Shown piece by piece: positions 58,564 to 64,000 of a stretch of 64,000 bases of DNA; position 1 is the first letter of the stretch, and each line of letters opens with the position of its first letter. The notes beneath the pieces are model-generated. The model did no database searches. It saw only the letters and a list, made by a program, of their open reading frames with translations, and was not told the origin of the DNA. Source of the DNA: Isoetes taiwanensis (Eukaryota > Streptophyta > Lycopodiopsida > Isoetales > Isoetaceae). The DNA is taken from positions 921,614-985,613 of the forward strand of contig JAJEKV010000031.1 in assembly GCA_021234155.1 (NCBI GenBank). Reading direction: 5' to 3'. The position numbers and the translations under genes are program-made.

Positions 58564-59815
58564 TTAATCTACCTTCCACTCACCTATCGGATTGGTGTCG
58601 ACTACTTCGGTGACGAGCCAACCCTTGCATTGCTCCATGAATTGGGGGTACTGCTTCTCCAAATCTGATTGTAGTACCCACATAGCGTCTTCCATAGATA
58701 AATGCGTCCATTTCACTAGGTATTGGAGAAATTGGGATCTTCTTGTCTTCTTATAGGCCCTGTCAAGAAGAACCTCTGGGATGATTTCAAGCTGGTCGTC
58801 CGTCATTTCCAGTAACTTAATTGTCTCCAATACTTCCTCTGGATTAGGACTGTGCTTCTTTAGGAGAATTACATGGAAGACCATATGGATTTTGAGATGT
58901 GCTGGCAGGTCCAACTTGTAGGATTGGCTACCTTCTCTTTTGGTTATCTTGAATGGTCCAGCCCATCTTGGAGCAAGCTTCTTGCAGTTGCCAATGCGGA
59001 GCTTGACCTGCTTCACCTCGATCTTCAACTATACATTGTCTCCCACCTGAAATTCCCTTACCGTCCTATGCTTATCGTCTATGCTTTTCTACCTACTTCT
59101 CGCTGCTAGAAGGTATCCTCTTACCTCCTCCACTAGCTGCTGCATATCCGATAACATCTGCTGGGAGACTTCCACTGGGTTGTGCCAAGTATCTGGGATA
59201 AGACACTGATACCCATAATTAATCATGAAAGGAGACATCTGGGATGACTCTTGCTTTGTGCTGTTGTAGGCAAACTCCACTAAGTGGATGAAATCATCCC
59301 ACTTAGACTGTTTGTTCCACACATAATTCCTTAGCATATCTTCAATGATCCGGTTGGTTCTCTCCGTCTGACCATCTGTCTGCGGATGATATGCTGTGCT
59401 CATAGAGAGCTTCGTCTGAATGGTGGTAAACAAATCCTGCCAGAATGCACTCATAAATTTAGAGTCTCTATTCGAGATTATTTCTCTCGGCATCTCGTGG
59501 AGTCTAAAGATCTCTTTGGTGAACAATATGGCGGTGTTCAATGCCGTGTCTGTGGTCCTACACGGCACGAAATGTGCCATCTTCGACAACTTTTCCACCA
59601 CCACCATTAGTGCATCCTTGCCTCTTACTGTCCCTTCGAAGCCCTGTAATGAAATCCATACTTATGACTTCCCATTTTGCATTTGGCATTGGCAATGGCT
59701 CTAAGGCACCTGGAGTTCGGAGTTGCTCCGCTTTTGTCCGCTGGCATAACTGGTACTCCCGAATGTATCTCACTACTTGCTTCTTCATGCCGGGCCAAAA
59801 GTAGCTGCATTCATG
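58564..59815 (-). pseudogene. Chromovirus integrase and chromodomain, truncated
   Basis: The minus strand carries the C-terminal half of Ty3/gypsy pol. First YIREYQLCQRTKAEQ (end of the zinc-binding H2C2 module), then VISMDFITGL with the first catalytic Asp, then after a shift SNRDSKFMSAFWQDLF (second Asp) and STAYHPQTDGQTERTNR (catalytic Glu). After a further shift KLAPRWAGPFKITKR (GPF module) leads to a chromodomain, EVLLDRAYKKTRRSQFLQYL and VKWTHLSMEDAMWVLQSDLE, ending at 58564. Chromodomains steer integration toward certain chromatin. RT, RNase H, protease, gag and the 5' LTR are missing: similarity stops at about 59815. Two or more frameshifts are present. Confidence 0.88.
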
Positions 59816-60292
59816 TAGATTAAATAATTTTTCTATAACTGCCTTAATTTCATAATATTATAAATTATGCTTTACCTTGCATCATAGAATGACCTTTTGA
59901 AAGGACCTAGACAAATTAACTTGATTGAAGCCCAACCTATAACAACCCAAGTAACTCCCAGATGTTGGTAACTCTTGCAAATAACTCCAAATAGAAAGAA
60001 GTCAACATACAACTCTCTTCTAACAATAACTTCAATTGGGATCTAACTCAATATACAACTATTAATGCATTATGGTAGCCAATTTTTTAAATGCATTTTC
60101 ATGTGTAGTTTTGGCTGAGACGCAAATGGATTTATGCTATGCCAAGTTTCTTTGCATCATCGTAGATCTTCTTTATTTTGGATTACGTGCAATATGTATG
60201 TACAACATTCTGAAGGAACCGTATCTGTAATTATTCTTTAGAAAACCCATATGTATCTCCTTATGGAAAAATCAAACACCAAAATTCCTCGC
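59816..60292. other. No gene seen
   Basis: AT-rich DNA at the truncation point of the chromovirus. No feature supported. Confidence 0.4.
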
Positions 60293-60506
60293 TAATTGAG
60301 CCCTTTATGCCACTTCATCCCCTCTCCCCTCTCCCCTCTCCCCTTCTTTCAAACACTACAATCAAATTCAAATTCACAAAATTATCTATAGTAAACATCG
60401 CACCATGGGCCTTCCTACCCCACTATACCAATTCTAATGTAAGACTTTGTTGCCAAAGCCTAACAATGTTGTGCAAAACTTAGTAATCATGCATGTTTAC
60501 TCCATA
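60293..60506. repeat. Direct repeat of about 210 bp, copy 1
   Basis: From CTAATTGAGCCCTTTATGCC through a CCCCTCTCCCCTCTCC tract and CAAATTCAAATTCACAAAAT to GTTTACTCCATA. Copy 2 is at 62875-63099 with few differences. The similarity ends abruptly after CTCCATA in both. Confidence 0.9.
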
Positions 60507-60517
60507 CAAGAAATTTA

Positions 60518-60541
60518 TCGCGGCGGCCAAGGCCGCCGCGA
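60518..60541. repeat. GC palindrome, copy 2
   Basis: TCGCGGCGGCC-AA-GGCCGCCGCGA, a perfect 11-bp inverted repeat, preceded by ACAAGAAATTTA as at the 38834 copy (ACAAGAATTTTA). The flanks beyond are not similar. Confidence 0.92.
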
Positions 60542-61470
60542 ACATTTCTCTTTCTCGATTTCCCTATCTTTAGATGGGTAGTTGTTAAAGAAGAAGAAGA
60601 GATTTTAATTCATGCCAACTGAGAGTTAAGCACTAGGAACATTATACAATGGTCAAAATATGTTTTCTTTGTGTGCCCACTTGAATAATGTACACTTGAT
60701 ATCAAGTCAAAATGGCCTGAGTTTTGAACGAATCAAAACTGTAGTGTTGAATGTCTAAGATTTTGCTTAAACCGGCAAAATGCCGTGCTTTGTGGGTACT
60801 TATCGGATTTTTCAGAAAATATCCTCTAATTTGCCGGATTTAACAAGGATTTTACTAAATTTTGACCGGAAATTTTTCGGCATCTATTAAAAAAACCGGA
60901 TTTTAACAACTTCAACCGGAAATTCTGGGGAGGACCCCCCCTAATCTAGAGCCCTGGCTTGGAGGATTTGAATCACAAAATGGATGAATTATGAACCATT
61001 AAGTTGAGAGACTTTACCTATGGTTTCCTGAAAAATAAATAAATAGTGGGCATCCATTACTCAGGGATCTGCTACGTCGTGATAACAGAGAGCTTTGCAT
61101 CCCTTTTTTTGCAGCTTTGTGGATATGGTAGCTTTGGAAATTAGCTATGGCAGAAGGAGTCATATGGTAGCTTTGGAAATTAGCTATGGCAGAAGGATGA
61201 CTCAGAGCAATTATAAGTGTGTCAAATTAAAACTCGGCATGCATGATTATTGTCGGAATAGCCATTCCGCCAAGATGGCAATGGTTTCATGCTGGAATAG
61301 AGCAAGAACTCCCCTGCTGTGAGGCAACGCATCCAAAGGTTAATTCAACAATCAATACCGGCCATTGTCTGCAAAAGTTGCCACAAAATTTCCTTTGCTC
61401 GGATCTTTCCTTACAAAAATTCCGTTCCATTCCTTACAAAAATTCCAGGTTCGATTGAAGATTTCGCCTA
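60542..61470. other. No gene; 36-bp tandem repeat at 61124-61198
   Basis: ATGGTAGCTTTGGAAATTAG plus CTATGGCAGAAGGA occurs twice in tandem (61124 and 61164). Around 60760-60930 several CCGGATTT/CCGGAAAT motifs recur. No gene is recognised. Confidence 0.5.
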
Positions 61471-61795
61471 ATGGCATGTGAGAAATTCCCAGTCCACAGA
61501 TGGGTAGCTTTTGAGCTATTTGATACCAATGGATCAGGTAAAAGACACCCTCTAATCTTCGGATTCAAGCTTTACTTCTCATTCTTTGTTTTTGAATTTA
61601 TTTACAGAAATGCTTGATGCCAAAGAGCTCAAGGTTGCCATGAAGCAAGCACCAAATCCCTGTTTTTCCCCTTTTCTTCAAGGATTTGCATTCCTCATTT
61701 TTCCTTTTCAATTGGGTTTTCAGGCCTCTTGGATTAATGCTACCCCTGATGCAGGAGGCGGAATCCTTAGTCATCCAACAAAGACAGAAGCGTAA
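61471..61795 (+). pseudogene. Centrin-like EF-hand exon pair (gene fragment)
   Basis: An open segment from ATG 61471 ends FELFDTNGS at 61537 before GTAAAAG. The acceptor TTTACAG ends at 61607. Splicing out 70 nt gives FDTNGSEMLDAKELKVAMK, a canonical 12-residue EF-hand loop (D, N, S, D, E at positions 1, 3, 5, 9, 12). Its closest known pattern is the first EF hand of centrin/caltractin (FDTDGS..IDAKELKVAM). Centrins are calcium-binding proteins of centrosomes and nuclear pores. After VAMKQAP the similarity is lost and the frame ends at 61793. No other EF hand is seen, so this is a fragment, probably carried by a transposon; a Helitron 3' end lies downstream at 63588. Confidence 0.65.
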
Positions 61796-62097
61796 CATCC
61801 CTTAGATGTCGGCAGCATCAAATCTATTCTACACCATTGGAGTTCCCCAGCTCCACATTCATGTTCCCGAGTCCTAGAGTCTAAGCTTTTGGGTTCTAAC
61901 CTTATTTACATCTTTCTGGGTTCTTTTGTTTCACATTTTAAGCTTCATTGCTTGCTCTGGTCCCCCAAACATGCCACAGTTTATGGCCCGGGGGCAAAGA
62001 AAACTATGGATATGTATTCAACAAGAAAGGGCATTGAGCGTCCAGCCAAGAACAGAGCAGATATTTTTGATCTCCGGATTTAATGCAAAAAGAGGAC
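61796..62097. other. No gene recognised
   Basis: Short non-coding stretch between the EF-hand fragment and the MITE. Confidence 0.35.
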
Positions 62098-62106
62098 GGA
62101 TTGCCT

Positions 62107-62289
62107 CAATCGTGGTATTTATCAACCACTGTCATGTTTGAACCAAAAAAAATACACGAGGTTTTTGTGGACTTAACGAATTTTTTTAGTGAGTGTCATG
62201 TTAAAACCACATTGAGAGAAAAAATACACGGAGTTTTTTTTATTTCATGCTGGTTCAAACATGACAGTGGTTGATAAATACCACGATTG
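62107..62289. mobile_element. MULE-type MITE, 183 bp
   Basis: Perfect 39-bp terminal inverted repeats, 62107-62145 (CAATCGTGGTATTTATCAAC...) and 62251-62289, flanked by an exact 9-bp target duplication, GGATTGCCT (62098-62106 and 62290-62298). A 9-bp duplication with long TIRs is the hallmark of Mutator-like elements. The interior has no coding capacity. Confidence 0.93.
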
Positions 62290-62298
62290 GGATTGCCT

Positions 62299-62795
62299 CC
62301 AGTAAAAACCGAATTGGTATCTCTGCTCCATATCATCATAATCCGTTCAATTTTATCTTCTTCCTAATCATATCTCGTTGCAAAAAGGGTAGTTCCGGAA
62401 AAGGGATATGATCCGATTGCTTATAAATATTTACTATTCTGTCTGCTGTAGGGAGATCTACGGCCACAGTTCCTGAATTTGGCTGCCTTGTCTTAATTCT
62501 TGCTGCCTCTTGTTCTCTTCTATAGATAAACGATCCTGTGTTCAAGCTTCGAGGGCAAGATAAAGATTTATTGCTCAGAACACACTACGCAGGGATGGAG
62601 GGCCGGAGTAGTAGTATGCATGTCTGGCCCGCTTGGATCCAGCTTGCTGGATAGCGATCAATGTTTTAACGGAGTAGATTAGTCAGGAGAAAAAAACGTG
62701 GCAACAGAAGGCGAACTTGGATTGCGGCGGAGAACCAAGAAAATAAAAAAAAAGAAAAAAGAAAAATTTGAAACACAATTACATATGAGTTGATA
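62299..62795. other. No gene seen
   Basis: Non-coding, with an A-rich run at 62744-62766. Confidence 0.4.
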
Positions 62796-62866
62796 TATTC
62801 ATCCAACACTAAGAGGGATAGGCCAAAACATGTCAATAAAAAAAAATAAGGCTACCCCAAATCTAT
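62796..62866. repeat. 72-bp direct repeat, copy 1 (copy 2 at 63100-63171)
   Basis: ATATTCATCCAACACTAAGA, GGGATAGGCCAAAACATGTC, an A-run and ATAAGGCTACCCCAAATCTA recur at 63100-63171. The two copies bracket copy 2 of the 210-bp repeat, making a partial tandem unit of about 303 bp. Confidence 0.92.
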
Positions 62867-62874
62867 GCACCTTC

Positions 62875-63099
62875 TCTCACTAATTGAGCCCTTTATGCCA
62901 CTTCACTTCCCCTCCCCTCTCCCTCTCCCCTCTCCCCTTCTTTCAAACACTACAATCAAATTCAAATTCACAAAATTATCTATAGTAAACATCGCACCAT
63001 GGGTCTTCCTACCCCACTATACCAATTCTAATGTAAGACTTTGTTGCCAAAGCCTAACAATGCTGTGCAAAACTTAGTAATCATACATGTTTACTCCAT
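62875..63099. repeat. Direct repeat of about 210 bp, copy 2
   Basis: Second copy of 60293-60506; the pyrimidine tract is somewhat longer. It lies 2.4 kb from copy 1 in the same orientation, with the EF-hand fragment and MITE between. Confidence 0.9.
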
Positions 63100-63171
63100 A
63101 TATTCATCCAACACTAAGAGGGATAGGCCAAAACATGTCAATATAAAAAAAATAAGGCTACCCCAAATCTA

Positions 63172-63386
63172 TGCCACGGTTTTTCCCTCGAAAAGCCTTC
63201 GGGGCGGGGGTTTTTTAACCCGGACAGTAATAAGTTTGCTGCGCTTCTTATGGGTCCCATAGGCCGATTGGCCTCAGTGGACGATAAAAAATCATTCTCA
63301 TTCTCATTCTCATTCTCATTCTCATTCTCATTCTCATTCTCATTCTCATTCTCATTCTCATTCTCATTCTCATTCTCATTCTCATT
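63172..63386 (+). mobile_element. LINE 3' UTR with (ATTCTC)16 tail, 5'-truncated
   Basis: 63174-63290 matches 23320-23440 almost base for base (hairpin with CCTTCGGGG, CCCGGACAGTAATAAG, GGGTCCCATAGGCCGATTGG, TCAGTGGACGATAAAAAA). It is followed by about 16 ATTCTC units (63293-63386). Only the last 120 bp of the LINE are present, a short truncated insertion placed right after the 72-bp repeat. Confidence 0.9.
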
Positions 63387-63560
63387 TGTGAGGTTGGACA
63401 TATCAGTTTATTGTCCATCCACTATGTTTTATAGAGGTCAAAGTGAAAGTCCATAGGCATCTAGAAGAAGCAATAACTAATTATCCAAATGCAACAAGAG
63501 GCAGCATCATCTGCAAAAGCAAGGATTAAGCTCAATTTCTAGAATAGAACTGTATTTATA
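63387..63560. other. Sequence before a Helitron 3' end
   Basis: No gene. Probably the last part of the Helitron ending at 63588. Confidence 0.4.
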
Positions 63561-63588
63561 CCCGGCAACGCCGGGCACCCGTTACTAG
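63561..63588 (+). mobile_element. Helitron 3' terminus, copy 4
   Basis: CCCGGCAACGCCGGG (63561-63575), then CACCCGTTA and CTAG at 63585-63588 followed by T. The same hairpin as at 12999 and 22484. Confidence 0.87.
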
Positions 63589-64000
63589 TACCTATTAAGT
63601 AATAATGGAGTTATTTCTAAACTGGGAGGTATGTTAGATTGGATGCTTGAAGGGTCAGCCATTGGATCTATCTAATAGGTATCTTTCTTTAGTTAAATCC
63701 CTTATATGAACCTATCTTTGAACTTTCAAGTTTGGAGAGGCATCAGCTTGGATTGGAAGCCAGAGCTTACGTCATTTAAGACTTGGATGATGATGCAATT
63801 ATGTTTGACAAGGATGGATTATTTTTAAAGGATAAATTTTCATTCGTCTGGTGGTATATTGAATTGAGGATTAAGAGGTCAGAGAGAGCGGTCAGAGTAC
63901 TTGATCTCCTCTTGGAATATAATTATTGGACTGCAGCAGTGAAAACAATTATGTGCTAAAAAAAATATGTGATCTTGGAATATGCTTGCACATGATATAT
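63589..64000. other. No gene seen to right edge
   Basis: AT-rich flank of the Helitron insertion. No feature supported. Confidence 0.4.

Noticed and set aside
63138-63401. ORF of alternating Asn/Glu (and Ser/Phe on the other strand) as a low-complexity protein
   Set aside because: It is only the ATTCTC microsatellite of a LINE tail read in frame.

Overview
The window looks like repeat-dense nuclear DNA of a land plant. The evidence is an intron-containing gene for RNA polymerase II subunit 3, a plant-type alpha/beta-hydrolase (lipase-3-like) gene, a PPR gene fragment of plant PLS type, a Ty3/gypsy chromovirus, L1-like LINEs and Helitrons. It could be a fern, lycophyte or bryophyte, but nothing seen fixes the lineage. 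No prokaryotic operon, CRISPR array, rRNA or convincing tRNA gene was found. All assignments come from reading the sequence and its translations; no database search was possible.

Layout. 1-673 is the end of a gypsy LTR on the minus strand. 1655-7830 is a decayed autonomous Helitron on the plus strand (repeat-rich N-terminus, HUH Rep, Pif1-type helicase), broken by insertions. 7.8-22.5 kb is AT-rich DNA with many local duplications, a MITE, a PPR pseudogene fragment and three Helitron 3' ends with the same GC hairpin and CTAG. 22.8-24.5 kb holds a LINE 3' end and hairpin repeats. 26.3-27.5 kb is the hydrolase gene (minus). 29.1-29.5 kb is an L1 3' end. 30.9-33.9 kb is the most unusual locus: a broken minus-strand gene with the motif set of a Rep-type HUH endonuclease, resembling Replitrons, partly duplicated in inverted orientation. 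35.2-36.8 kb is NRPB3 (minus, four exons). 38.8-45.5 kb contains two broken LINEs and a 433-bp TRIM element. 46.1-48.3 kb is a gypsy pol pseudogene split by an L1 tail. 49.0-52.3 kb is a third LINE (minus). 56.4-59.8 kb is the 3' half of a chromovirus (minus). 60.3-63.6 kb has long direct repeats, a centrin-like EF-hand exon pair, a MULE-type MITE, a LINE tail with a hexamer microsatellite and a fourth Helitron 3' end.

Only two genes appear intact and host-like: NRPB3 (transcription machinery) and the hydrolase. The rest is transposon sequence or gene fragments probably moved by transposons. Two unrelated HUH-nuclease transposon types (Helitron and Replitron-like) lie within 30 kb of each other.
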